Source of the DNA: a virus
IMG/VR virus record: IMGVR_UViG_3300020810_000912
Coordinates: 1 to 43,669 of that record
Strand: one strand, 5' to 3'
DNA: 43,669 nt
Part shown: in pieces, positions 24,201 to 31,240 of the stretch
Layout: every line of letters starts with the position of its first letter
Numbering within the stretch: position 1 is the first letter of the stretch
The notes under the pieces: generated by a model
Seen by the model: only the letters and a program-made list of their open reading frames with translations
Databases searched by the model: none
What the model was told of the DNA's origin: nothing
Program-made: the position numbers and the translations under genes

Positions 24201-24454
24201 CTTTCCAATGCTGCTAAACAGCTTCTGTGGAAATAAGAATCTTTTCTCTCTAAGTTTCTATCAATGTCGCCGTATACTTGCTTAAAGAACGCAGTATCTG
24301 GTACAAAAACTGGGGTGTTAAACGGTCCAGTTTTAGAGAAACCGACAATTAACCTTGTCTGATTAGCAGGAATACTAACAACTTGAGACTTATCAAACTC
24401 AAATCTGTAAGTACCTGCAGCTTTAATCGAAGCGATTTTCGGATCTAGTGCCAT
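21245..24454 (-). CDS. 18: Tail sheath protein gp18, enlarged
   Basis: A 1069-residue sheath protein; T4 gp18 has 659 residues. The N-terminus (RLIVGFSKTGPFNTPVFV, then KQVYGDIDRNLERKDSYFHR) and C-terminus (QTRLEIKTLADNFLSTVQND to YIEPVRGMEILVQRT) match sheath proteins. The middle, about residues 330-620, is Ser/Thr/Ala/Val-rich and beta-like, and probably forms extra surface domains. It contracts during injection. A late-type motif lies upstream. The inserted part has no counterpart that I recognise and could be a receptor or decoration domain. Confidence 0.9.
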   Translation of the reverse strand: MALDPKIASIKAAGTYRFEFDKSQVVSIPANQTRLIVGFSKTGPFNTPVFVPDTAFFKQVYGDIDRNLERKDSYFHRSCLAALERGPILALNLLNLDSNDKVEYIKFGTSSTPEVQNNSGAMGEYQKFYNRDKFFYPDSDAFLDNVGANRQVLSSTTTNDLLDMVNLGQNPISVIVRKASAANSAGFNVTVEEWYGAANVPGFLDKDSLVSDFLVDIFVIAGNFGGDFSSATPYERFDSDPIFQTYFDKTQGLKRRLFDSDATDTKIAEFFNESEVNVIATYTASLIPDFVDLLGNNLFVEKVVNANTASTGLFITVNEDLFSGDFLIDGVAGGIDLIGHNLEYTQATSIQDDVNFLSYSGAIVSDLSYNRAATVPNVITQSTGTLISATTVTSGDIQIQVQGTAGDSFFDSFANMTANSSTVVGTYIFDSVISKYVPVISHQVVGNTVTLLLSSVGGVTDTDFPTSGATYTYINESDFGFVADELPLANPTAGIIGSYGSMLYSQFANGTLTDGDEAVYLDGGTQYTSYLVFNAIDYGFIHVGTPTTAVDTVAISDPAYSLPSVQVLAYQEDAFNNLTPHAEFTLDGAGVFLNSDAVAYGANVFGIQTLKGANNLSIDILADSLTETALRPNQILIDAANPDAADVVVGNYLVHFEGSVNVPHSRLTRINVVQGGLTNSEYSTIPAGKTALLVTCQSEISTSTAGGVKKVELYYPIDAWVDYLNVFTLDGFKLDNTKHVPDGSNQRQNAILNGTLNGTNLFKALTDRDVINFRYVVDTFGNGIESGSKAIYTNLCSTRKNAFAILNAPSAKDFKANTDPTFLDATGTLSSRFISTGGDLSKNPTVRYSLPSQTQGASWGAFYYPYITVRDLGKNINVPPAAYISNNFIAKYENALPWSLVAGVRRGVVGGTGVVGLELNLGKEDREYLEPFGLNPIVFQSGTGPTIFANKTAQQTTKSALSSINVREVVIYIQDGIDAILKNYLFEFNTAQTRLEIKTLADNFLSTVQNDDGVYDFRNIMDETNNTPEVIDQNVGILDTYIEPVRGMEILVQRTTILKTGAISSGNFQ

Positions 24455-24481
24455 CTTATATTATTTTTTTTATTTGCTTTT

Positions 24482-24492
24482 TTTATATATCC
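24482..24492 (-). promoter_or_regulatory. Late-type promoter motif GGATATATAAA
   Basis: Minus-strand GGATATATAAA, 27 bases upstream of the tail sheath ATG, in a long T-rich (plus-strand) stretch. Confidence 0.55.
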
Positions 24493-24508
24493 ACTAACAC
24501 ATAACTTT

Positions 24509-26326
24509 TTATACCAGGTCGTAGATATCATAGTTAAGATTTCCACCCTTCGCATCTTGTTCAAGTATAGCATCAATTTTATCTTGAACTGACTGCTCTA
24601 TTACATCATGGATCTCTTCTGCAAAATCTGAAAAGTCTAATGTAAAGAAGAATTCAGAACTATTTATACATGTCATAATAAGATCATCGTGACCTAATTG
24701 ACCGGCATAAGAACCGTTAGGCATCTTACCAAAAGTAGATGCTTCATAGACCGTTTGTTTATCTTTTATGATTATTTTATTTTGTGTTATGTATTTTTTA
24801 AAGTTTTGACAAAAGATAGGCTTGTTATCTTTTTTAACCTTTAGACCGAATTGCTTAGTACGAGCATCTATTCTATGTTTAAATTTAACTACAGCTTCTT
24901 CATCAAAATCATTTCTTTGAGGGAAAACCGTTTCTAACCTTTTTATTAGTTCTCCACCAAACATATTCCATTCAATAATCATTTTTACATTTTCTGAATA
25001 AAAGACATCATAAGCTAAGAGGTAAACAGATTTTGCAAATTCTTCAATAGTATGTTCGTTACTTCTGAATCTACCTACTTGTCTTATGCGATAGAAGTCA
25101 ACAAAGCTACCAGGCGATGCAACCTTTTTCCAATCCTTCTCGTCCATTATTTCAATTTTGAAAATATTAACAATAGAATAATCTCCACCTGTACCCTCTG
25201 CAATATCAACTGAAAATACCCAGTAATTTGAATCTTCTTGGCATTCTTCTAAATCAAAAGAAGGATCCCAAACTAATCCATCATACTTTACGGACTCTTC
25301 ATCAAATTCAGGCATTTCTCTATGTACAAACTCTACTTGGTTTGTTGTTAGTTTCTTAAGACTATCTGCTCCTAATAAAAGAGACGAGCTTGCAATAAAC
25401 TGATTACCATATTGTCTATTAAATGCTTCTTCACTTCCTAAGTTTGCAACCTCTTGGCGCATCCACTTTTCATCTCTACCTGGCACATCCCACCAATCTA
25501 CTCGAAATGGAGTATATTCACTTAACCCAGATTCAGCGGCGGAGTAAATATCATAAAACTTATTAAACCCATTAGGTGTACTTGTAATAATAACCTTTGA
25601 GTTTGAAGAAGCGGATACCGTTGGATACACGTTTTCATAAAATGTTTCTACAAAGTTTTGGGGAATGTGAGCAAACTCATCCATGAATAGTAAATGAATG
25701 GTAAAACCAATCGCAGCCTTTTTAGTTGTAGTTTGACCAATGATACGGCAACCATTATCAAACTTAGAATTAAATACATCCCATTTTAAAACACCTGGCT
25801 TCAAAAAGAAAGGTAAATGTTCAAGGATAGTTTTACCCTTATCAATAATCTCTCTGGTAGTTGCACCCTTATTTGAAAGTACTAATGAATTTTTATCAAA
25901 GTTAAATAATGAATACCATGCAATAAAAATTGAAGAGCATATTGTTTTTCCAACCTGTCTACTTGCTAAACATACATTAAATCTCTCTGCCTGAAACTGT
26001 CTTAGCATGTCTTCTTGATATGCTCTAAGCTCAATAGTCTGTAGACCATGATCTGTCATAACAGTACAGTATGTATTTGCAAAATATACAATGTCAGTTG
26101 CACACTTCTTAATCTCCTTTAATTCATGAGGAGTATAATTAAATACAATGTTTCCTTTTCTTAGGTTAGGATTACCTTCGTAGAATGGTGTTGATGCAGG
26201 TTTATACCCTTCTTCAATAGCAAGCATTAATTGCTCTACTGCTTCACTAGTCCATGAAAAGGCTTGTTGAGCTTTACTTATATTAAAGTCAAATCCTGCA
26301 CTAGGTGCTTGTGGTCTCTGTGCCAT
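24509..26326 (-). CDS. 17: Terminase large subunit gp17
   Basis: A 605-residue packaging motor, the length of T4 gp17 (610). The ATPase shows the Walker A ASRQVGKT (121-128) and Walker B LLFMDE (212-217) with the catalytic Glu217. VIITSTPNGFNKFY is the coupling motif. The nuclease domain begins with FSVDIAEGTGGDYS, where the Asp starts the RNase H-like active site, and ends with GHDDLIMTCINSSEF. It cuts concatemeric DNA and drives it into the prohead. Its start overlaps the co-chaperonin gene by 26 bases, so the two are coupled. Confidence 0.95.
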   Translation of the reverse strand: MAQRPQAPSAGFDFNISKAQQAFSWTSEAVEQLMLAIEEGYKPASTPFYEGNPNLRKGNIVFNYTPHELKEIKKCATDIVYFANTYCTVMTDHGLQTIELRAYQEDMLRQFQAERFNVCLASRQVGKTICSSIFIAWYSLFNFDKNSLVLSNKGATTREIIDKGKTILEHLPFFLKPGVLKWDVFNSKFDNGCRIIGQTTTKKAAIGFTIHLLFMDEFAHIPQNFVETFYENVYPTVSASSNSKVIITSTPNGFNKFYDIYSAAESGLSEYTPFRVDWWDVPGRDEKWMRQEVANLGSEEAFNRQYGNQFIASSSLLLGADSLKKLTTNQVEFVHREMPEFDEESVKYDGLVWDPSFDLEECQEDSNYWVFSVDIAEGTGGDYSIVNIFKIEIMDEKDWKKVASPGSFVDFYRIRQVGRFRSNEHTIEEFAKSVYLLAYDVFYSENVKMIIEWNMFGGELIKRLETVFPQRNDFDEEAVVKFKHRIDARTKQFGLKVKKDNKPIFCQNFKKYITQNKIIIKDKQTVYEASTFGKMPNGSYAGQLGHDDLIMTCINSSEFFFTLDFSDFAEEIHDVIEQSVQDKIDAILEQDAKGGNLNYDIYDLV

Positions 26327-26570
26327 TTTCTTCTATAACGGCAAGGATATGATTTAAGTGTAAGATTTCTACTTTCTTACCATTTAATGTATATTCAGTA
26401 CCTTTGCCTATTGTTTTTATTACCGTATCACCTTCTTTGACCTGATCATTATCTGAACATAGTACCTTTGCTTTACGGTTATATTTTTCCTCAGGGATAA
26501 TAATACCACCTGATGTTACAGCTTCTTGTGGAATTTCTTCTACAAGAATATAATTATTCTTCATCTTCAT
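26301..26570 (-). CDS. GroES-like co-chaperonin (gp31 analogue)
   Basis: A protein of 89 residues from the ATG at 26570; an ATG at 26582 adds four residues. It follows the Cpn10 pattern: NNYILVEEIPQE, the mobile-loop-like TSGGIIIPE, AKVLCSDNDQVKEGDTVI, TLNGKKVEILHLNHILAVIE. T4 uses gp31 as a substitute GroES to fold gp23, and a viral co-chaperonin here would do the same with host GroEL. It sits between the terminase genes, overlapping both, and is smaller than gp31 (111). Confidence 0.85.
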   Translation of the reverse strand: MKMKNNYILVEEIPQEAVTSGGIIIPEEKYNRKAKVLCSDNDQVKEGDTVIKTIGKGTEYTLNGKKVEILHLNHILAVIEENGTETTST

Positions 26571-27162
26571 CGCTATCGACATCTTGTATATCTTCTTCGT
26601 TAATAGTTTCTTGTAAAGCTCTCATTAAATCTTTTGTACCTCTTGACTTAAGCCCTTGTGATTTTTGTCTACTATCTCCTTCAGGGCTTCCGTGATAAAC
26701 ATCAATATCACGTGATGTCTTTTTGGCATTTTCTTCTATAGCTACCATGTACATTGTCTGTGATTTAATTATATCTAGGAGAGTTCTCTGTAAGTCACTA
26801 AGTACTTCAAACATTCTAGGGGATACATCGCCTTCATTAATAGTATCCATAAGAGTAGAAATAGCAATTTCACTATTCTCCATCTGTCTTATTAACATTC
26901 CTAATGCATATTCATCAAGCTGAGCTTTAGCTTGAATGTATTCATGCTCTGCTATGATCTCTTCACTTAAATAAAACTTAAGTAAACTACTCATTACCTT
27001 TTTAGCCTTTCCTTTGGCTTTAGTCATCGCAACGGCTTGTGTACCTTCTGCTCTAACCTTAGGTAATTCTGGTGTTTCACTTAGTCCAGGTACTTCATCT
27101 GGTAAATCGCTAAGTAAATCACCCAAACTATCTCTAAACTTATCTTTTGAGTTATCTTCCAT
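26554..27162 (-). CDS. 16: Terminase small subunit gp16 (probable)
   Basis: A 202-residue, mostly helical protein. An acidic N-terminus leads to a basic stretch (TKAKGKAKKVMSSLLKFYLS, 47-66) and a long helical core (HEYIQAKAQLDEYALGMLIR to LQRTLLDIIKSQTMY), the kind that forms gp16 rings. The C-terminus is very acidic (EEDIQDVDSDEDEE). The assignment rests on position upstream of gp17, length (T4 gp16 has 164) and overall pattern. It would recognise concatemeric DNA and regulate gp17. A late-type motif precedes it. Confidence 0.7.
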   Translation of the reverse strand: MEDNSKDKFRDSLGDLLSDLPDEVPGLSETPELPKVRAEGTQAVAMTKAKGKAKKVMSSLLKFYLSEEIIAEHEYIQAKAQLDEYALGMLIRQMENSEIAISTLMDTINEGDVSPRMFEVLSDLQRTLLDIIKSQTMYMVAIEENAKKTSRDIDVYHGSPEGDSRQKSQGLKSRGTKDLMRALQETINEEDIQDVDSDEDEE

Positions 27163-27178
27163 TAATACTAAATTTGTA

Positions 27179-27189
27179 TTATATATTCC
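27179..27189 (-). promoter_or_regulatory. Late-type promoter motif GGAATATATAA
   Basis: Minus-strand GGAATATATAA, 16 bases upstream of the terminase small-subunit ATG. A variant of the late motif. Confidence 0.5.
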
Positions 27190-27192
27190 GAG

Positions 27193-29148
27193 TTATCGGG
27201 CATCAGAAACTGTTGGTAGTAACAGTTCAGGAGAAGCATTGTCTAAAAGGAGAGTTAAATGTGTATCCTTAACAACATATTGACTTAAGATTAAGCTATG
27301 CAGCTCTTCTTCTATTGGCTTTTTCCAAATTCTAATATTTGTTAAATCTGTTTGGCAACCCAATAGTTTCCAAGATTGATCATTAGGAACATTAACCAAG
27401 TCATATACTTTAGTCTCATTAAATATCTTAGTTAATGTTGCAGTAAACTCTGGATTAATCGCGCCGGTTTGAGCTGGTGTATTATAGACAAATAGACTTA
27501 GCTGTCTTGCAGTTGCATTTAAGTTTATAACTAATGCATACCATTCATCTTTAAGAAGAGGTTGAGATAGCTTCCACTTATAATAAGTTTCATTAATTTT
27601 CATAATGAACCAATTACTAGTATAAGTCATAGAAACAAAATTAGTAGGAGGTAATAATTCATTTTCATATACCATGAAATTATTACTAGCTTCTTTATTA
27701 AATTTAGGGGTCCCTGAAGTAGCATCATCTATAAAGGATTCATCTAGTACAATAGAATCACCGTTGATTTCAATTATTTTATGAATGCCATTATATGAAT
27801 TAGTACCACTCACAGATACCCAGTCTCCAATATTTAAAGCCTGACCAAATGTAGGTAACCCGCCTGTATTAAACTGTACTTTACCACCTTTATCTACAAT
27901 TGATAAGATAAGTATATTTTTTCCAACAGGTGTTGTGTATTGTGGATTTAACCAAAATGTAAATGCCCTATCATCAGTTTGAGCCCACCCTTGATTATAT
28001 CTATATTCTATGGCTTCAGTTCCTCTTGCCATAGAACCTAACTTATAATGATACTTTGAAATGATAGTCCATTCATTATAAACATTTTCTTCTTTAATAA
28101 TAAGCTTCTTATCTAAGATTCTTCTAACATAATCATTTGCTAATGTACCTATAGTATTATACTGATTAGGTTTTCTTACATCTGCAAATTCATCTTCTCT
28201 TTCTTGTTTAAATTTATTAAGATCAGATACAAGAGCCTTAGTATCAATTTCTGCATTTTTACCTTCTAGGGTATTATCAAACCCAACTGCAGTTCTTTGT
28301 TGGTACGGAACAAGACTTACTCTCCAATAAGATCCTGAGTAAAGAAAATCATCTGCTTCCGCAACAGCATCAATTTCGTACATTCTATTCATATACTGTT
28401 TAAAGTATAGATAGTCTCTCATTTCTGGTTTTGCACCAACACCGAACACTTGTTCAAATGCAGACTTAACAATATGAACTTCAAACTGCACAGGAAAATC
28501 CATCATCATTGGATTAAACTGGATTTCTCTTGTAGGTAATTCGTTATCAGGAATAAGTATTTTTACTTCGGCTTCTGATATAACATCAAATAAAGAATAT
28601 TCTTTAAGTATAACATCTCGACTTCTTTGGTCAGCTTTTGTCTTAAAATAGTCAACACAGAACCCAAATAAGTTAGATGCTACTGCTGATAGTTGATTAT
28701 ACATCGACGAAGCTCTACTTAAATCATAAGGATTCCAAGATCCTCCACAGCAATCTACTACTAGGTTAGGAACGCCAACACAGCCTTCAGCTCCACACTG
28801 AACTTGCGGAACTTTACAGATAATTCCACCATCTGTTACTAATTCTAGAGCAATAGATTCAAATTCCAATGTGCCATCGCCCACCTGTTCATACCTATAC
28901 TGAATCCAAAATGGTTTATTTGGATCTAATAGTAAGGCCTCTAGATTCGCATTTGTAAGTGCCACGTAATCAGAATAAGTGACACCATCGGTTCCCCACC
29001 TAAACTGTTTATTAAAATAAACTCCAGTGTTTTCCCCTTTAGTAACATCAGAGTATCCTACAACCTCAACAACATTTTTATAGGGTTCTTGTAGGCTTAT
29101 AAGTATAGCATCACCGTTTGCGTCTGTGGTTGTTCCGTTAACTGCCAT
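27193..29148 (-). CDS. Large virion structural protein with LamG-like C-terminus
   Basis: A 651-residue protein. The N-terminal 140 residues are beta-rich, and a cysteine cluster (Cys111, 118, 123, 133, 134) is unusual for a virion protein. The middle is mixed, with FNPMMMDFPVQFEVHIV and FGVGAKPEMRDYLYF. The C-terminal 230 residues (FTFWLNPQY, WFIMKINETYYKWKLSQPL, LTNIRIWKKPIEEE, LTLLLDNAS) fit a concanavalin/LamG-like domain used for glycan or protein binding. Its place between the holin-like protein and terminase suggests a neck, head-tail joining or fibre component. I cannot match it to a named T4 gene. Confidence 0.55.
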   Translation of the reverse strand: MAVNGTTTDANGDAILISLQEPYKNVVEVVGYSDVTKGENTGVYFNKQFRWGTDGVTYSDYVALTNANLEALLLDPNKPFWIQYRYEQVGDGTLEFESIALELVTDGGIICKVPQVQCGAEGCVGVPNLVVDCCGGSWNPYDLSRASSMYNQLSAVASNLFGFCVDYFKTKADQRSRDVILKEYSLFDVISEAEVKILIPDNELPTREIQFNPMMMDFPVQFEVHIVKSAFEQVFGVGAKPEMRDYLYFKQYMNRMYEIDAVAEADDFLYSGSYWRVSLVPYQQRTAVGFDNTLEGKNAEIDTKALVSDLNKFKQEREDEFADVRKPNQYNTIGTLANDYVRRILDKKLIIKEENVYNEWTIISKYHYKLGSMARGTEAIEYRYNQGWAQTDDRAFTFWLNPQYTTPVGKNILILSIVDKGGKVQFNTGGLPTFGQALNIGDWVSVSGTNSYNGIHKIIEINGDSIVLDESFIDDATSGTPKFNKEASNNFMVYENELLPPTNFVSMTYTSNWFIMKINETYYKWKLSQPLLKDEWYALVINLNATARQLSLFVYNTPAQTGAINPEFTATLTKIFNETKVYDLVNVPNDQSWKLLGCQTDLTNIRIWKKPIEEELHSLILSQYVVKDTHLTLLLDNASPELLLPTVSDAR

Positions 29149-29550
29149 TTAAGAATTTTCTTTTTTAAATGTTTCTCCAATAATGTAAGATCCTACGAAT
29201 GGTGTTAGTGCAGCAAAGTAAGCGCTGGCTCCTATTAAATCCGCGTTCTTTACAATGACCCATATACCTACGATTGCCCATAAAGCAATTGTTATATACA
29301 TTAAGACTTCTCTTTTACTATTTTTTCCTTTTAGAAAAATTGAAGTATCTTCGCTAGGTCTCATACTTTCACCAAAGATATAAGAAGCAACGAATCCAGT
29401 AAGAGAAATAAAGTATCCGGCTAATTGAGTAAAATCGGTGTCAAAATAAGTAGCTAATACACCTACTGATACCCATAGAAAAACAACAAGGTAAGTAACA
29501 CATTCTCGCTTTGAATCACAACATCTTCTAAGAAATGATTTCATATACAA
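29149..29550 (-). CDS. Holin-like membrane protein with internal duplication
   Basis: A 133-residue protein with four hydrophobic segments in two homologous halves. Half one runs SKRECVTYLVVFLWVSVGV to GFVASYIFGES; half two runs SKREVLMYITIALWAIVGI to PFVGSYIIGETF. The tandem layout, short loops and charged ends suggest a small membrane-pore protein. A holin for lysis is plausible but not proven; no endolysin is adjacent. A late-type motif lies upstream. The second ATG (29544) could be the real start. Confidence 0.55.
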   Translation of the reverse strand: MYMKSFLRRCCDSKRECVTYLVVFLWVSVGVLATYFDTDFTQLAGYFISLTGFVASYIFGESMRPSEDTSIFLKGKNSKREVLMYITIALWAIVGIWVIVKNADLIGASAYFAALTPFVGSYIIGETFKKENS

Positions 29551-29560
29551 ACATTATTTG

Positions 29561-29571
29561 TTTATATATTC
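29561..29571 (-). promoter_or_regulatory. Late-type promoter motif GAATATATAAA
   Basis: Minus-strand GAATATATAAA upstream of the holin-like gene. The 16-base string AAGAATATATAAACAA is identical to the one before the portal gene. Confidence 0.55.
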
Positions 29572-29586
29572 TTAGAAATTAACAGG

Positions 29587-30111
29587 TTAAATTAAGTGAC
29601 ATCCTGCATGGCTCCATCTCATCATTATACCGTCAGGTGTTAAGATTTCGTTTAGAGGGTTTCTTGGAAAGTTTTTATTAGGATTATCATACCCTGATGG
29701 GTCAAATAAGATAATGTCAAATTTTTCAGTTGGAAATAGTTTTTGATAATCACAGTTATATGCATCTGCATATATCATTGTAATATTTTCAATATTTCTA
29801 GTTTCCAATGCAACAACTTCTGGATGAAGTTCTATGACAGTCATAGTAGCTTTATTTCTTGTAATTTCATCATTAATAAAACCTATACCATAACCTATAG
29901 ATAAAACATTAGCTCCATTAAATAATTCATTAAAGAAAGGCTGATATGTTGAAAACTCATATTCAGTATTGGACATCATTAATTCATCATCAGTATCATT
30001 CCATAAAATTGTATATGAATTACCAACAGTGGATTGCGAAAAATACGGAATCCAAGATTCAGATGGTAAATTTTCATTTCCTGTAAATGTGTATGAATCC
30101 CTTCTTATCAT
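29587..30111 (-). CDS. Small SAM-dependent methyltransferase-like protein
   Basis: A 174-residue Rossmann-fold protein. NVLSIGYGIGFINDEI (68-83) is motif I with a Tyr in the Gly-rich loop, VIELHPEVV (91-99) holds the acidic residue that binds the SAM ribose, and KFDIILFDPSG is motif IV. The layout is nearest to spermidine-synthase-like and small class I methyltransferases. No target-recognition domain is present, so the substrate (nucleic acid, protein or small molecule) is open. The late motif ends 2 bases before its ATG. Confidence 0.75.
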   Translation of the reverse strand: MIRRDSYTFTGNENLPSESWIPYFSQSTVGNSYTILWNDTDDELMMSNTEYEFSTYQPFFNELFNGANVLSIGYGIGFINDEITRNKATMTVIELHPEVVALETRNIENITMIYADAYNCDYQKLFPTEKFDIILFDPSGYDNPNKNFPRNPLNEILTPDGIMMRWSHAGCHLI

Positions 30112-30113
30112 GA

Positions 30114-30124
30114 TTTATATATTC
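30114..30124 (-). promoter_or_regulatory. Late-type motif GAATATATAAA abutting a start codon
   Basis: Minus-strand GAATATATAAA followed by TC and the methyltransferase ATG. If it is a -10 box, transcription would start inside the coding sequence, so it would serve downstream genes. Confidence 0.4.
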
Positions 30125-30127
30125 TAC

Positions 30128-30799
30128 TTAATATGGGGTGTAATCTGTTTTGACAACTAAGATAGGATCGTCTTCCTCTAATTTAGGATCTATTTGATCA
30201 ATAATCCCATATGCATCTAGTTTGCCATCAATTTCCATTGAAGTTAAGATATCTAATAAAGCACTAGCTTTCATATAGAAATAAGGCTTTCTATCAAGAT
30301 ACTTGTTATCCATGATCCTATATTCAATAAGTGTCTTATTAAAAATATCTAATTCTTTTCTATCCAAGAGCTGTGTTAAATCAAAAATGCCTTCAAGAAT
30401 ACTGAAATAAAAACTTAAGACATGCCCAGATTCGCCTTTAACTAATCTTGTGTATTTTTTATCATCATTTACACTAAAAGTTAGAAATTCTAAATTTTCT
30501 AATCTACTTAAAATAGAAACAATAAAGTAAACAGAATTAGGCTTAAGTGCAGGATTAGGTAAAAAACCAGAATTTTCAGCTTTTTCTATTTCGGTACGTA
30601 AACGCTTACTTGTTTTTATAGCATTAAGAAAAGAAGATACTTTAACAGTATATTCATTACCATCTTTTGATAAGTTTAAATTCTTACACTCTTTTTTTAC
30701 TCTACTAATAATTATACTATCAAAGTAATCATACTTAAAAAGAGTAAATTTTATATGTGTTGGAATTCCTAGTTCAAAGGTGTTATCAATTAGCATCAT
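30128..30799 (-). CDS. Hypothetical protein in the replication cluster
   Basis: A 223-residue protein, Lys/Asp/Leu-rich, mixed helix and strand, with no catalytic motif that I recognise. It overlaps the gp62-like gene by 14 bases, so it is translated with the clamp-loader subunit and may serve the replisome. That is only inferred from position. Confidence 0.6.
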   Translation of the reverse strand: MMLIDNTFELGIPTHIKFTLFKYDYFDSIIISRVKKECKNLNLSKDGNEYTVKVSSFLNAIKTSKRLRTEIEKAENSGFLPNPALKPNSVYFIVSILSRLENLEFLTFSVNDDKKYTRLVKGESGHVLSFYFSILEGIFDLTQLLDRKELDIFNKTLIEYRIMDNKYLDRKPYFYMKASALLDILTSMEIDGKLDAYGIIDQIDPKLEEDDPILVVKTDYTPY

Positions 30800-31202
30800 T
30801 ACCCATCTGTTTTTCTAATATATCTATCGCAGAACGAACTTGTAATGGGTCATATTTTAGTGCTTCTTTATATTCACGTTCACCAATTTCATTGAACTTC
30901 ATATATTGTTCTAAAGCTTTAGGATTAGGTGACCATTCCTTTGCTTTTTCTTTTGGTGACTTTTTTACCTTTGTGTAAATAAATCCAGGAACCCTATTAA
31001 ACTTTGATGCGACCAATCTCCATGCCTCGGCTTGACCGGCCGGATCTGTTTTAAGAGAATTAAATAAGTTTGCTTGAATAGGAAACTTAATACTCATAAA
31101 CCGATTAGTCATAAAAGAGTTTTTAGACTTATCATAGTTTGTTACTTTATCCCACTGTTCATCCTTTCCGAAAAGAACTTTTATATAGTCAAATAATTTC
31201 AT
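30786..31202 (-). CDS. 62: Clamp-loader small subunit (gp62-like)
   Basis: A 138-residue protein. NSFMTNRFMSIKFPIQANLF (28-47) followed by NRVPGFIYTKVKK matches, from memory, the phage clamp-loader A family that replaces T4 gp62. It would join gp44 to load the sliding clamp gp45 in the phage replisome. It is separated from gp44 by the RNase H gene. Its leader contains CATATAAATATAAA, which includes the exact T4 late box TATAAATA, and AGGAG just before the ATG. Confidence 0.65.
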   Translation of the reverse strand: MKLFDYIKVLFGKDEQWDKVTNYDKSKNSFMTNRFMSIKFPIQANLFNSLKTDPAGQAEAWRLVASKFNRVPGFIYTKVKKSPKEKAKEWSPNPKALEQYMKFNEIGEREYKEALKYDPLQVRSAIDILEKQMGNDAN

Positions 31203-31209
31203 CTCCTAT

Positions 31210-31223
31210 TTTATATTTATATG
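31210..31223 (-). promoter_or_regulatory. CATATAAATATAAA motif (class 2, contains TATAAATA)
   Basis: Minus-strand CATATAAATATAAA before the gp62-like gene, holding an exact match to the T4 late promoter core. Confidence 0.45.
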
Positions 31224-31240
31224 AAGTAATTGCAATATGT

